Assembly: GCA_905478335.1 (NCBI GenBank) | Contig: CAJQIC010000020.1 | Coordinates: forward strand, 1 to 64,000 | DNA length: 64,000 bases | Source: an uncultured Bacteroidia bacterium | Lineage (GTDB): Bacteria; Bacteroidota; Bacteroidia; NS11-12g; UBA9320 | Direction: 5' to 3' | Shown: positions 9,322 through 17,884 of the stretch, piece after piece | Numbering within the stretch: position 1 is the stretch's first letter | Layout: each line of letters opens with the position of its first letter | Made by a program: the position numbers and the translations under genes | Notes under the pieces: generated by a model | Seen by the model: only the letters and a program-made list of their open reading frames with translations | Told to the model about the DNA's origin: nothing | The model's database searches: none

Positions 9322-10953
9322 ATGTCCAATCTCTCACAGTGCTTACATGCTTTTTTTACCGAATACCTGAATTATGGTGTTAAACATGTGGTACTCTGCC
9401 CTGGAAGTAGAAATTTTCCTATAATCCAAACAGTTATTGCTGCCAATAAGTTTGTTGAAATACATTCCGTCGTTGATGAACGCTCTGCGGGTTTTATTGC
9501 GCTTGGTTTGGCGCAGCAAACCAATACACCTGTTGTGGTGTGTTGCACTAGCGGTACAGCAAGTCTCAATCTGTATCCTGCCATCGCGGAGGCATATTAT
9601 AGCGAAACCTCAATTTTAGTATTGACGGCAGACCGACCAGCAGAAAGTGTAGATAATTGGGAGGGTCAATGCATTCGACAAGATCATGTTTTTGACAAAC
9701 ACGTCTTAGCTTCATTTACAACACCTGAAAGCTTATCGGACAAATCCATATTTAGACAGTGTGCCATTGACTCTATCAAAACCGCCATATCGGGCAATGG
9801 ACCAACACACGTTAACATGCCCTTTGCTGAACCGTTTTACAACAAATGGGAAGATGACGGATTTAGGGTAAACCCAATCCAGTTGGAAACGGTCAACAAA
9901 GTAGATGTCCCTGACGACTTAGTATCGGATATTGCACAAGCGTCGAAGATCCTGTGGTTAAACGGTGCGTCTCGAGAAAAAATAGATATCCAGTTCCCAG
10001 CTAATCTTCCAGTTTGGTCTGACGTGATTTCCAATGTAAAGCAGACTTCCAAACATTGGGAATCTTTAGTTAGCAATGGCTTGGACGTACCAAAACCGGA
10101 TTTGATTATCACAACAGGTAAGTATTTTGTCTCAAAGAAATTGAGAAGTTATTTGCGTACAGTAGTCAACTTAAAGCATTGGCATGTAAACGATGGAAGC
10201 TCAATCCCTGCGCCTTTTGGCACAAATCCGCATTCGATAAATTGTGATTTACAAACTGTCGTTGATTTGGTCGAAGCGCATTATACGCATACAGAGTATA
10301 AAGAAACGATTGACACATTGAATGATGCAGTCAAACAGCAAATAGTCAATTTGCACTGGGAAACGTTGACTGAAATGTCGGCCATCCGCGATTTATATCG
10401 GATGTTACCACCTAGGTCTGTTCTTCACATTTCAAACTCGATGCCGATAAGATATGTGGGCCTAATGGACAGACGGAGCGATCTGGTACACGCAGCAAAC
10501 AGAGGAACAAGTGGTATTGATGGATGCACCAGCACAGCTTTAGGTGCAGCTATTGCAACAGACGAAACGGTATTTCTGTTTACAGGTGATATTGCATTTT
10601 TGTATGACATAAATGCGTTCTGGCAAACCCAGATACCTCATAACCTCAGAATTGTCGTGTTTAACAATGAAGGGGGAGGGATTTTTGAATTGATAGATGG
10701 TCCAAATCAGCATCCAAGCAGTTTGGCATATCAAACAACGCCTCATAACCGCTCTATAAAAGAGTTGTCGGCGCATTTTGGTTTGGATTACCTACAGGTG
10801 AACGAGTCTACAAATGCAAGTGAGCGTTACAGTCAGTTTATTCTTTCAACGAAACCAACTATCTTAGAAGTTAAAACTGACAGAAAGAATAACAATGCAT
10901 TTCTTGGGGATTATAGAAATGCGATTACAAATACTATGAACAATGACAGATAA
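9322..10953 (+). CDS. menD: Menaquinone synthase MenD (SEPHCHC synthase)
   Basis: 543 residues, normal for this thiamine-diphosphate enzyme, which joins 2-oxoglutarate-derived succinic semialdehyde to isochorismate, the first committed step to menaquinone. Family motifs: CPGSRNFPI near residue 28, VDERSAGFIALGLA, CCTSGTASLNLYPA, TADRPAE, and SNSMPIRYVG with NRGTSGIDGC in the C-terminal cofactor domain. A near-consensus box TAATATTG lies at 9298-9305. Its last 11 bases overlap moaC, so it heads an operon with Moco genes. Other men genes are absent from the window. Confidence 0.95.
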   Translation: MSNLSQCLHAFFTEYLNYGVKHVVLCPGSRNFPIIQTVIAANKFVEIHSVVDERSAGFIALGLAQQTNTPVVVCCTSGTASLNLYPAIAEAYYSETSILVLTADRPAESVDNWEGQCIRQDHVFDKHVLASFTTPESLSDKSIFRQCAIDSIKTAISGNGPTHVNMPFAEPFYNKWEDDGFRVNPIQLETVNKVDVPDDLVSDIAQASKILWLNGASREKIDIQFPANLPVWSDVISNVKQTSKHWESLVSNGLDVPKPDLIITTGKYFVSKKLRSYLRTVVNLKHWHVNDGSSIPAPFGTNPHSINCDLQTVVDLVEAHYTHTEYKETIDTLNDAVKQQIVNLHWETLTEMSAIRDLYRMLPPRSVLHISNSMPIRYVGLMDRRSDLVHAANRGTSGIDGCTSTALGAAIATDETVFLFTGDIAFLYDINAFWQTQIPHNLRIVVFNNEGGGIFELIDGPNQHPSSLAYQTTPHNRSIKELSAHFGLDYLQVNESTNASERYSQFILSTKPTILEVKTDRKNNNAFLGDYRNAITNTMNNDR

Positions 10954-11425
10954 TAAATTCACTCATATAGATTCAGATGGAAACCCGTCTATGGTAGACG
11001 TTGGGTCTAAAGCGGTTAGCCAACGGATAGCGACAGCTCGATCTACTGTTCAGTTGCCGGAAGAAGTAATCTCTATGTTAGATAACAAAGAAATTGTGAC
11101 AAAGAAGGGACCGGTGTTTCAAACGGCAATTTTGGCTGGAATAATGGCCGCAAAAAAAACGTCCGATTTAATTCCGTTATGCCACCCGCTTCAATTGAAT
11201 AAATGTGAAGTAGACATAAAAGTAGTAAATGGAAATGTTGAAATACAGTGCGTAGTTGGTTGTCATGGCAAGACAGGAGTCGAGATGGAAGCACTCACAG
11301 GGGCCTCTGTTGCGGCACTTACCATATATGATATGTGTAAAGCATTTGGGCACAACATCAACATACTTGAAACGAAATTGGTACAGAAATCTGGAGGTAA
11401 AAACGATTTTGACAGCAGAAAATAA
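10943..11425 (+). CDS. moaC: Cyclic pyranopterin monophosphate synthase
   Basis: 160 residues. MoaC works after MoaA to convert the 8-oxo-dihydroGTP derivative to cyclic pyranopterin monophosphate, the first stable Moco precursor. The family motifs LIPLCHPLQL, GKTGVEMEALTGASVAALT and the closing KSGGK segment are all present. The ATG at 10943 lies inside menD, giving an 11-base overlap. The 3' end overlaps the likely TTG start of mobA by 17 bases, so menD, moaC, mobA and moeB form one tightly packed operon. Its partner moaA is 24 kb away on the other strand. Confidence 0.95.
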   Translation: MTDNKFTHIDSDGNPSMVDVGSKAVSQRIATARSTVQLPEEVISMLDNKEIVTKKGPVFQTAILAGIMAAKKTSDLIPLCHPLQLNKCEVDIKVVNGNVEIQCVVGCHGKTGVEMEALTGASVAALTIYDMCKAFGHNINILETKLVQKSGGKNDFDSRK

Positions 11426-12557
11426 ACATACCAAACACAACAAAATTGAACGTAGGGTTTCTGGGACCTACGGTGCTACTGAAATTGTATTTGTAGGCGC
11501 ACCATGTGGTAAAATACAGGATTTATCTCGATCCATAATCCAAGCGGTTTCCAAGAATTATGAAGTGTCTTATGTGGATGCTGACCATGGTTCATTCGAA
11601 AACCCGCAAAAAGCAGATTTTCTTGAACAGGGAGCCTCTATGTTTTTGTCAGATAAACAATCGTCTGTTCGAATTACAAAGTCACCCTTACTGAATTCCA
11701 TAGATGCTAAATTGGCGTTTAATGAATGTGATTTGGCCTTAGTGAATGGAAATCATTTTCAAGGAGAATTTCAAATCGTGATGCTGGATTCTGGTAAACT
11801 AAAGTCACTAGAAAAACGTGTGGATCAGTTGACCAATGTCATAGCCGTAATTAAGGTTGACGATATCGCGATGCCAGATTTTCTCATAGATGCACTTCCT
11901 ACAATTGAGGATCTTCCTATTATTTCGTATACCGATACTAATCGGATAGTCGAATTGGTATCTAACAAGTTAGCAGAGCGAAAGCCGAAATTGAACGCAC
12001 TGATTCTTGCTGGGGGTAAGAGTACTCGGATGGGTGAAGACAAAGCAACATTGACTTACGATAATCAAAGACAAGTTGATCGATTATTGGCTTTACTTCA
12101 ATCAAAAGTAGCGGATGTGTATGTAAGTTGTAGGCGAGAGCAAAACTTAGATGTTAAAGCCTCTAAAATTTATGATCGAATGGAAAATATGGGGCCGTTA
12201 GGAGCCATAACGACGGCTTTTAGAGAAAACCCCAATGCTGCGTGGCTCGTTGTTGCATGTGACCTACCAATGCTTGATTCAGCGGTTCTGGACCAACTCA
12301 TAGCCAGCAGGTCTCAGAAGCATACCGCAACAGCATTTTTGAATCATGAAACTGGTTTCGCCGAACCGTTGATCACCATATGGGAACCAAAGAGTTATAT
12401 GCGCATGCTACAGTTCGAAGCACTTGGTTTTACTTGTCCGCGGAAGGTGTTAATTAACTCCAACACCTTACTTCTTAAGCCTGAGAATCCAGAAAAATTA
12501 TTCAATGTGAATACACCGAAGGATTTCGAAGTTGCGACTAAAGCGCTCGAACAATGA
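11409..12557 (+). CDS. mobA: Molybdenum cofactor guanylyltransferase with MobB-like N-terminal domain
   Basis: About 382 residues from the TTG at 11409; no ATG is available in frame, and the frame stays open into moaC, so longer starts are possible but unlikely. Residues 195-382 are a MobA nucleotidyltransferase: LILAGGKSTRMGEDKATL, DRMENMGPLGAI and ACDLPML. MobA adds GMP to molybdopterin. Residues 20-180 look like a MobB-type domain (IVFVGAPCGKIQDLS, VSYVDADHGSFE, ALVNGNHFQG), but the P-loop position lacks the GxGKT lysine-threonine pair, so nucleotide binding there is doubtful. The stop overlaps the moeB ATG by four bases. Confidence 0.87.
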   Translation: MTAENKHTKHNKIERRVSGTYGATEIVFVGAPCGKIQDLSRSIIQAVSKNYEVSYVDADHGSFENPQKADFLEQGASMFLSDKQSSVRITKSPLLNSIDAKLAFNECDLALVNGNHFQGEFQIVMLDSGKLKSLEKRVDQLTNVIAVIKVDDIAMPDFLIDALPTIEDLPIISYTDTNRIVELVSNKLAERKPKLNALILAGGKSTRMGEDKATLTYDNQRQVDRLLALLQSKVADVYVSCRREQNLDVKASKIYDRMENMGPLGAITTAFRENPNAAWLVVACDLPMLDSAVLDQLIASRSQKHTATAFLNHETGFAEPLITIWEPKSYMRMLQFEALGFTCPRKVLINSNTLLLKPENPEKLFNVNTPKDFEVATKALEQ

Positions 12558-13555
12558 ACGACAGATACCAAAGACAGATTAGGTTAGCGAATTTTGGGCA
12601 AACAGGCCAAAAAGCCCTTCTCGAAACAAAGGTTTTGATTGTTGGCTGTGGGGGTTTGGGATGCCCTGTTGCTTTGTATTTGACTAGAGGTGGGGTGCGG
12701 CAAATTGGACTTGCCGATGGAGATAAAGTAGACCTTACCAATCTACACCGCCAGGTCTTGTATACCGAGTCAAGTGTTGGTGATCTTAAAGTACATGCGG
12801 CAAAAGAAGCGCTGTTAAATGGGGATGAAGAACTGGAAATTGATGTTTACCCTACGAGGCTTCAGAAGACAAATTATGAAGAGATTTTTGTTCAGTATGA
12901 TGTAATTGTCGACTGCACGGACAACTTTGAAGCAAGATATTTGATTAACGATGCCTGCGTAATACTGGGTAAACCTTTGGTTTATGGTGCGGCCAATGGC
13001 TGGGAAGGCCAAGTCGCCGTTTTTAATCTGAAGAACAGTGGAAACTTAAGGGACATATTTCCTGAAGTGCCCAATCAGGGTATAATTCAGAACTGTGAGG
13101 AGGCTGGTGTTTTGGGGGTAACCACTGGAATAATTGGCAATATGATGGCGATGGAGGTGATTAAAGTAGCCACCAACATTGGAACACCATTGGTCAATCA
13201 ATTTGTTCAATATGACGCTGAATCCAACCAATATCACAGCATAAAATACAAACCCAATACATCACGTCTAGAAATCAAGATTGAGGGGAATGCTCAAATA
13301 TCTTGGGGCGAATACTACAGAGATTACAATGAAGCCCTTTTAGTAGACGTCCGTTCATCAGAAGAACGTTCAATAGAGCCTGTTGAAAGCGTTCACATGC
13401 CGCTTAGTCGTGTATCGAATGAAGCGTCAACATTAGATTGGCGCAAACAAGTGGTTTTTTTCTGTGCCACAGGTAAACGGGCAACGGAAGCCGCTACAAT
13501 TACAAGAAATGAATTGGGCAAAGAATCCCTTGTGATAATTGGAAAGCTAGGCTAG
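12554..13555 (+). CDS. moeB: MoeB/ThiF-type adenylyltransferase with C-terminal rhodanese domain
   Basis: 333 residues. The E1-like domain (1-235) has the ATP loop GCGGLGCPVALYL, the DxxNLHRQ segment (DLTNLHRQVLY), and DCTDNFEARYLIND. The C-terminal 85 residues resemble a rhodanese domain with Cys in FFCATGKRA. It should activate the C-terminal glycine of MoaD (15350) as an acyl-adenylate and help load sulfur. The two CxxC zinc pairs of E. coli MoeB are missing; the first is replaced by NLRDIFPE. It could also serve a ThiS-like carrier. Last gene of the menD operon; convergent with the helicase at 13558. Confidence 0.87.
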   Translation: MNDRYQRQIRLANFGQTGQKALLETKVLIVGCGGLGCPVALYLTRGGVRQIGLADGDKVDLTNLHRQVLYTESSVGDLKVHAAKEALLNGDEELEIDVYPTRLQKTNYEEIFVQYDVIVDCTDNFEARYLINDACVILGKPLVYGAANGWEGQVAVFNLKNSGNLRDIFPEVPNQGIIQNCEEAGVLGVTTGIIGNMMAMEVIKVATNIGTPLVNQFVQYDAESNQYHSIKYKPNTSRLEIKIEGNAQISWGEYYRDYNEALLVDVRSSEERSIEPVESVHMPLSRVSNEASTLDWRKQVVFFCATGKRATEAATITRNELGKESLVIIGKLG

Positions 13556-13557
13556 GA

Positions 13558-14793
13558 TTACTTTTTCTTTTTGCGCTTCTTGGGCTTGCGTAACAATTCG
13601 TCGTCATTTATCAAACTCTTCCAGTCTGCATGCACGTCTCTCGAAAAGTCAATGGTCTCGGTGTATGTTTTTAAATCAATTTTTTGAACGGGAAGGGGAT
13701 CTCCTAGAAAAGATTCTATATCCTCTAAAAGTGTTTGTTCTTCTGAGCTGCAGAATGACAAGGCCGAGCCTTTTGCGGTTCCTCTACCGGTACGACCTAC
13801 TCTGTGAACGTAGTTTTCGGCGAGTTCTGGTAAGTCATAATTAATCACGATATCCACACCCGGGATGTCTATCCCGCGCGCACTAATATCCGTTGCGATT
13901 AACAATTTTACCTTGCCACTTTTAAAATCTCGCATAGTGGCGGTGCGTTCTTCATCGGATTTGTCACTATGAATTGTTTGGGCGTCTATGTCAACACGCT
14001 CCATGGCTTTTTTTACGCGTTCAGCCCGAACCTTGGTTCTCACAAAACACAACGTTTTACTATCGGCATAATCATTTATCACACGTTCTAAAAAGAACCT
14101 TTTGTCATCCATTTCGACATGCACTAACGAATGCGTGACGTTTTTGGAAACGGGGTTTTTAGGCGATATCTGAATCCGTATGGGGTTTTGAACTATGGAA
14201 TAGGCAAGTTTTTTGATACGGGGGTTAATGGTTGCCGAGAAAAACAGTGTTTGACGTTTCTTTGGGATAAAATGTAAGAGGTCTTTAATGTCTTTAATAA
14301 AACCCAGATCAAGCATATGGTCGGCTTCGTCCAAAACCAATATTCTTAATTCGTCGAGCTTTAAATACCCTTGACTACGCAAATCAAAGAGTCTTCCAGG
14401 AGTAGCCACAACCACATCAACTCCTTTAGTAAGCTTGTCTATCTGGTCGTCTTGGCTAACTCCACCGTGTATGCATAAAACCGAAATATCTAAGTCTGTT
14501 GTAAAGTCTAAGAATACCTGCGTAATCTGTTCCGCCAGTTCATGTGTTGGAGCCATGACAGCACAAATTACGCCGTCTTGCTGAGCCTTCTTAGGAATTT
14601 TCAGGATGTTCTGTAACACAGGAATAACAAAGGCAGCTGTTTTGCCCGTACCTGTTTGCGCTATCGCTAACACATCTTCCCTTCTCAGTATTGCCGGAAT
14701 AGATTTGAATTGTATATCTGTTGGGCGCTTAAAACCCTTTTCAAGTATGTTGTGCTTTAACTTGTCAGATATGCGATAATCCTCAAATTTCAT
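13558..14793 (-). CDS. DEAD-box ATP-dependent RNA helicase (RhlE-like)
   Basis: 411 residues, two RecA-like domains and a short basic tail of lysines (KPKKRKKKK). Motifs in order: Q motif (FKRPTDIQFKSIPAI), AQTGTGKTAAF, PTHELAEQ, GG and TPGRL, DEAD, SAT, then ARGIDIPGVD and HRVGRTGR. Motif Ia reads PTHELA where PTRELA is usual. It probably unwinds RNA duplexes in ribosome assembly or mRNA decay. A perfect TAACTTTG box ends exactly four bases before the ATG, predicting a leaderless mRNA. The gene is transcribed alone and ends convergently with moeB. Confidence 0.92.
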   Translation of the reverse strand: MKFEDYRISDKLKHNILEKGFKRPTDIQFKSIPAILRREDVLAIAQTGTGKTAAFVIPVLQNILKIPKKAQQDGVICAVMAPTHELAEQITQVFLDFTTDLDISVLCIHGGVSQDDQIDKLTKGVDVVVATPGRLFDLRSQGYLKLDELRILVLDEADHMLDLGFIKDIKDLLHFIPKKRQTLFFSATINPRIKKLAYSIVQNPIRIQISPKNPVSKNVTHSLVHVEMDDKRFFLERVINDYADSKTLCFVRTKVRAERVKKAMERVDIDAQTIHSDKSDEERTATMRDFKSGKVKLLIATDISARGIDIPGVDIVINYDLPELAENYVHRVGRTGRGTAKGSALSFCSSEEQTLLEDIESFLGDPLPVQKIDLKTYTETIDFSRDVHADWKSLINDDELLRKPKKRKKKK

Positions 14794-14797
14794 GATA

Positions 14798-14805
14798 CAA
14801 AGTTA
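14798..14805 (-). promoter_or_regulatory. Promoter -7 box of the DEAD-box helicase
   Basis: Minus-strand TAACTTTG fully matches TAnnTTTG. Four bases (TATC) separate it from the ATG at 14793, so transcription should begin at or next to the start codon. Confidence 0.6.
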
Positions 14806-14809
14806 CTCT

Positions 14810-15229
14810 TTACGGGTGAGCTGATACCCACACTTCTCCGTCTTCAAAAAATTCCTTCTTCCAAATGGGTACAGTTTCTTTTAAAGTGTCTATGGCAAAC
14901 TGACATGCGTCAAATGCTGCACTGCGGTGGGCGGCACCTACGGCAATAATTACGGGTATCTCACCAATGGCTAAAGTACCTACTCTGTGGTGAATGGTTA
15001 TTGTCAAAATCTCGAATTTTATAAGTGCTTGGTCAGCGATTTTTTCCATTTCCTTGATGGCCATTGATTCGTAACATTCGAAATGTAATTGATGAACGGC
15101 ATTGCCTTGTGTTGCGTTGCGCACAGTGCCAATAAAGATACATTCCGCTCCGTTGCTATTGCCTGATGCAAAGTCCCGACACGTCTGTATTTCCAATGGT
15201 TTGGTCGATAAATGAATGTTTTTTTTCAT
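14810..15229 (-). CDS. moaE: Molybdopterin synthase catalytic subunit
   Basis: 139 residues, normal for MoaE, which with MoaD inserts the dithiolene sulfurs into the pyranopterin. Motifs seen: FIGTVRN, LHFECYESMA, HHRVGTLAIGE, the conserved AAHRSAAFDACQFAID segment, and KKEFFEDGEVWV near the end with the catalytic lysine region. The gene lies 120 bases downstream of moaD on the same strand, with helicase gene following. The start is ATG at 15229. Confidence 0.95.
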   Translation of the reverse strand: MKKNIHLSTKPLEIQTCRDFASGNSNGAECIFIGTVRNATQGNAVHQLHFECYESMAIKEMEKIADQALIKFEILTITIHHRVGTLAIGEIPVIIAVGAAHRSAAFDACQFAIDTLKETVPIWKKEFFEDGEVWVSAHP

Positions 15230-15349
15230 TTTTTTTCTTTCACAAACAACAAAACGGAATTAGGTGCGTTAACTGTACTGATATAGATAAAAAGTGATAA
15301 CATTATTCTTGATTTATTTAGTACGTCAGTACTTCTCGGCACGATAAAA

Positions 15350-15586
15350 CTACCCTCCACTTACAGGTGGAATTATTGCCACAACATCTTGATTCTTTAG
15401 AACGTCTTCATCGTTCGCATATTCTTCATTCACAGCGAATGCTAACGCATTTAGTTTTTTTAATTCAGGGAATTGGCTGCAAATATTTTCTCGGAAAGAT
15501 TTAACAGACGGATCTGACGGCAAAGGAAAATCTAACTCTTGCTTTCCAACAATATCACGTGCGGCACCAAATATCAATACTTTCAT
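15350..15586 (-). CDS. moaD: Molybdopterin synthase sulfur carrier subunit
   Basis: 78 residues with the ubiquitin-like fold pattern of MoaD and the diagnostic C-terminal Gly-Gly (IPPVSGG). The terminal glycine is adenylated by MoeB and converted to a thiocarboxylate that MoaE consumes. Its ATG overlaps the tauE stop by one base (TAATG), which suggests translational coupling. moaE follows after 120 bases. Confidence 0.93.
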   Translation of the reverse strand: MKVLIFGAARDIVGKQELDFPLPSDPSVKSFRENICSQFPELKKLNALAFAVNEEYANDEDVLKNQDVVAIIPPVSGG

Positions 15587-16317
15587 TAAATCAACAACCT
15601 ATAAAATATTCGTAGAGAAGCAAAGATAACAAGTACCGCGGTAAGTCTTTTAACACGCAGTTGAGTTAAGATAGTAATATTTAGTCTTGACCCGATTAGT
15701 CCTCCAATCCCAACGGCCAATAAAAGCGGGCCAAGGATATGCCAATTAACCGTAATGGAACCAGCATAGGTTTGTCCAATTAGGCCAGCAACAGAGTTAA
15801 CCAGGATGAAGAAACTAGAAGTCGCAGCGATTACTCGCGGTCGATCCCACTTGATAAGATATAACAGCGGGGCTAGAAAGATACCGCCGCCTATACCAAC
15901 CAAGCCCGACACAAAACCAATGACACCGCCGATAAGTCCATTTAGAACTATGCTGGTGGATTGGGGTGTGCGTGTATTTTGAGGTTGTCTAAGCATTACT
16001 ATTCCAGCAATAAACAAGCAGCTTGCCAAAAGAATAAAGAAGGACTGATGTGGTAGTTCGATGCTTCCCCCTAAAAATGCAAAGGGGACACTCGTAATAA
16101 CAAAAGGAATCGTCTTCCTTAAACTGAACAGATTGTGTTTGACGAATAAAGCAGTGCCGCTCAATACAACGATAACGTTACAACACAAGGCTATAAAACG
16201 TAATTGAGGTGGAGGAAGATCTGAAAACGACAGGACGGCAATATATCCTGAGCCACCACCAAAGCCAACGGCAGCATACAATATGGCAATGAAGAAAAAA
16301 AGAATCGCGTTTCCCAT
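15586..16317 (-). CDS. TauE/SafE-family membrane transporter
   Basis: 243 residues, strongly hydrophobic, with about eight membrane segments in two halves and the family's glycine-rich AAVGFGGGSGYIAVL and GLVGIGGGIFLAPLLY motifs. Members export or import sulfite, sulfonates or other small anions. Its place between moaD and the small ORF at 16317 suggests a link to sulfur or oxyanion supply for Moco, but substrate cannot be read from sequence. The ATG overlaps the stop of the small membrane ORF. Confidence 0.87.
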   Translation of the reverse strand: MGNAILFFFIAILYAAVGFGGGSGYIAVLSFSDLPPPQLRFIALCCNVIVVLSGTALFVKHNLFSLRKTIPFVITSVPFAFLGGSIELPHQSFFILLASCLFIAGIVMLRQPQNTRTPQSTSIVLNGLIGGVIGFVSGLVGIGGGIFLAPLLYLIKWDRPRVIAATSSFFILVNSVAGLIGQTYAGSITVNWHILGPLLLAVGIGGLIGSRLNITILTQLRVKRLTAVLVIFASLRIFYRLLI

Positions 16318-16448
16318 TAATTGTCGCGTTTCTCGAAGGTTTCGTTTCGCTTCGATTTTACACGTTTAAAGATCAATATGACCACCACGATTGCGGCTAT
16401 TAGAAAAAAAAGTGATTCTATAAACAAAACGATACTGGTGAAGTTCAA
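16317..16448 (-). CDS. Small single-pass membrane protein (43 residues)
   Basis: Between the ybjQ stop and the tauE start, one frame encodes 43 residues: TTG start at 16448, just two bases after the ybjQ stop, and a TAA that shares its last T-A-A-T-G bases with the tauE start. The product has one strong membrane helix (residues 5-27, ending VVVILIF) followed by a basic tail (KRVKSKRN). The tight packing on both sides supports a real gene coupled to its neighbours. No family recognised. The non-ATG start and short length keep confidence moderate. Confidence 0.5.
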   Translation of the reverse strand: MNFTSIVLFIESLFFLIAAIVVVILIFKRVKSKRNETFEKRDN

Positions 16449-16449
16449 C

Positions 16450-16764
16450 TTATTTAAGCTTAACAGCGGTACCATATGCAAGAATCTCGGCTGTTCCTTG
16501 CATAATCATTGCTGTGGTGAGTCGAACGTTAACTATAGCATCCGCACCAAGCCTTTGGGCATCTTGAGTCATTCTTTGAATGGCTTGCTCTCTACTCTCA
16601 GCTTGAAGTTTTGTGTATTCGGCAATTTCACCGCCAACAATATTTTTTAGTCCTGCAAAAATATCTCGACCAATGTTTCGTGCGCGTACAGTGCTTCCTC
16701 TAGCAACACCTAGAATTTCTGCAATTTCTTTATTAGGGACGGTTTCCGTTGTTGTAAGTATCAT
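16450..16764 (-). CDS. YbjQ / UPF0145 family protein
   Basis: 104 residues matching the YbjQ (UPF0145) family of small proteins, sometimes called heavy-metal-binding domains. Seen are the opening MILTTTETVPNKEI, GVARGSTVRARNIGRDIFAG, and the conserved GADAIVNVRLTTAMIM stretch. The family forms pentamers and has no firmly known function. It heads a likely operon running into a small membrane ORF, tauE and moaD. ATG start at 16764. Confidence 0.9.
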   Translation of the reverse strand: MILTTTETVPNKEIAEILGVARGSTVRARNIGRDIFAGLKNIVGGEIAEYTKLQAESREQAIQRMTQDAQRLGADAIVNVRLTTAMIMQGTAEILAYGTAVKLK

Positions 16765-16806
16765 GATAGCAAATTACAACAATTTGGAGGTGAAGAACGA
16801 AACAGC

Positions 16807-17781
16807 TTATTTTTTTCGATTAATTACAAAATCCAAAAGGTCAACAAGCGATTGTTTGTTGTTGACGCCTTCCATATTGTGTAAAACGTCAAGTGCTTTT
16901 TGATGGTAATTGTTGAGGTGTGTCTTCGCATAGTCGATGCCTCCGTGGTCAATAACGAACTGGATTACTTTTTTAACACTGGCTTTATCCTTTTTGTCAG
17001 ATTTGATTATTCGAATAATCGATTTTTTAGTTGATTTGTCCGCTTCTTGTAATGCATGAATCAACGGTATAGTCATCTTTTTCTCTTTGATGTCTATTCC
17101 CGTGGGTTTGCCAATATCACTGTCTCCATAGTCGAAAAGGTCGTCTTTAATCTGAAAAGCGATTCCGGTATACAAACCAAACTCAGACATTTGATCTAAT
17201 ATTTTTTGATCTTGTACATTAGACGCGGCACCAATCGCACAACAACTGGCAATTAAAGAGGCGGTCTTTTTCGATATAATGTCGTAGTAAACCTCTTCAG
17301 TGATGTCAAGCTTCCGTGCTTTTTCCATTTGCAGTAACTCACCCTCACTCATCTCCTCAACGGCAGTAGACAGAATCTCTAACATGTCGTGGTCCTTCTT
17401 TTTTAGGGCAAGAAGTAACCCTTTAGACAAGAGATAATCACCAACCAATACGGCGATTTTATTTTTCCATAAGGCGTTAATAGAAAAGAAGCCTCGGCGC
17501 TTATCTGAATCGTCAACCACGTCGTCGTGCACTAAAGTGGCTGTATGTAACAATTCCACAAGCGACGCGCCTCGGTAAGTGCGTTCATTCACATCGCCAA
17601 AAAGTTTGGCACTGAGTAAGACAAACATGGGGCGCATTTGTTTCCCTTTACGCTTCACAATGTAGGTCATGATTGTATCGAGCAGCGCAACGCGACTCTT
17701 CATGTTTTTCCTGAAACGTTTTTCGAATTCAGCAAGTTCTGCTGAAATGGGATGTTGGATATCTTTAAGACTGTTCGCCAT
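16807..17781 (-). CDS. Polyprenyl diphosphate synthase (octaprenyl/heptaprenyl type)
   Basis: 324 residues from ATG 17781 (MANSLKDIQHP); an upstream in-frame ATG at 17835 would add 18 residues unlike the family. Both aspartate-rich motifs are present: DDVVDDSDKRRG near residue 85 and KDDLFDYGDS near 215. The GKQMRPMFVLL segment is the family's first conserved region. It elongates farnesyl diphosphate to a long-chain prenyl donor, most likely for the menaquinone side chain, in line with menD at 9322. Chain length cannot be read from the sequence. Confidence 0.9.
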   Translation of the reverse strand: MANSLKDIQHPISAELAEFEKRFRKNMKSRVALLDTIMTYIVKRKGKQMRPMFVLLSAKLFGDVNERTYRGASLVELLHTATLVHDDVVDDSDKRRGFFSINALWKNKIAVLVGDYLLSKGLLLALKKKDHDMLEILSTAVEEMSEGELLQMEKARKLDITEEVYYDIISKKTASLIASCCAIGAASNVQDQKILDQMSEFGLYTGIAFQIKDDLFDYGDSDIGKPTGIDIKEKKMTIPLIHALQEADKSTKKSIIRIIKSDKKDKASVKKVIQFVIDHGGIDYAKTHLNNYHQKALDVLHNMEGVNNKQSLVDLLDFVINRKK

Positions 17782-17837
17782 CAGAAAATAGGAGCTGCAA
17801 TATACTTGTAATTGATGTCTATGAACATGAAACAATA

Positions 17838-17867
17838 AAAAAAGGGCTTTGTTTAAAAGCCCTTTTG
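17838..17867 (-). terminator. Intrinsic terminator of the exbB-exbD operon
   Basis: The stem AAAGGGCTTT with AAAGCCCTTT at 17841-17866 closes over a short loop. On the minus strand it is followed by a run of seven T, so it ends the leftward operon that stops at 17885. Confidence 0.85.
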
Positions 17868-17884
17868 AAGATTATTTTAGTCGA

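Noticed and set aside
15226-15303. A 25-residue frame ending at the moaE start (MLSLFIYISTVNAPN)
   Set aside because: Short, no family, and the overlap with moaE is a common chance event.
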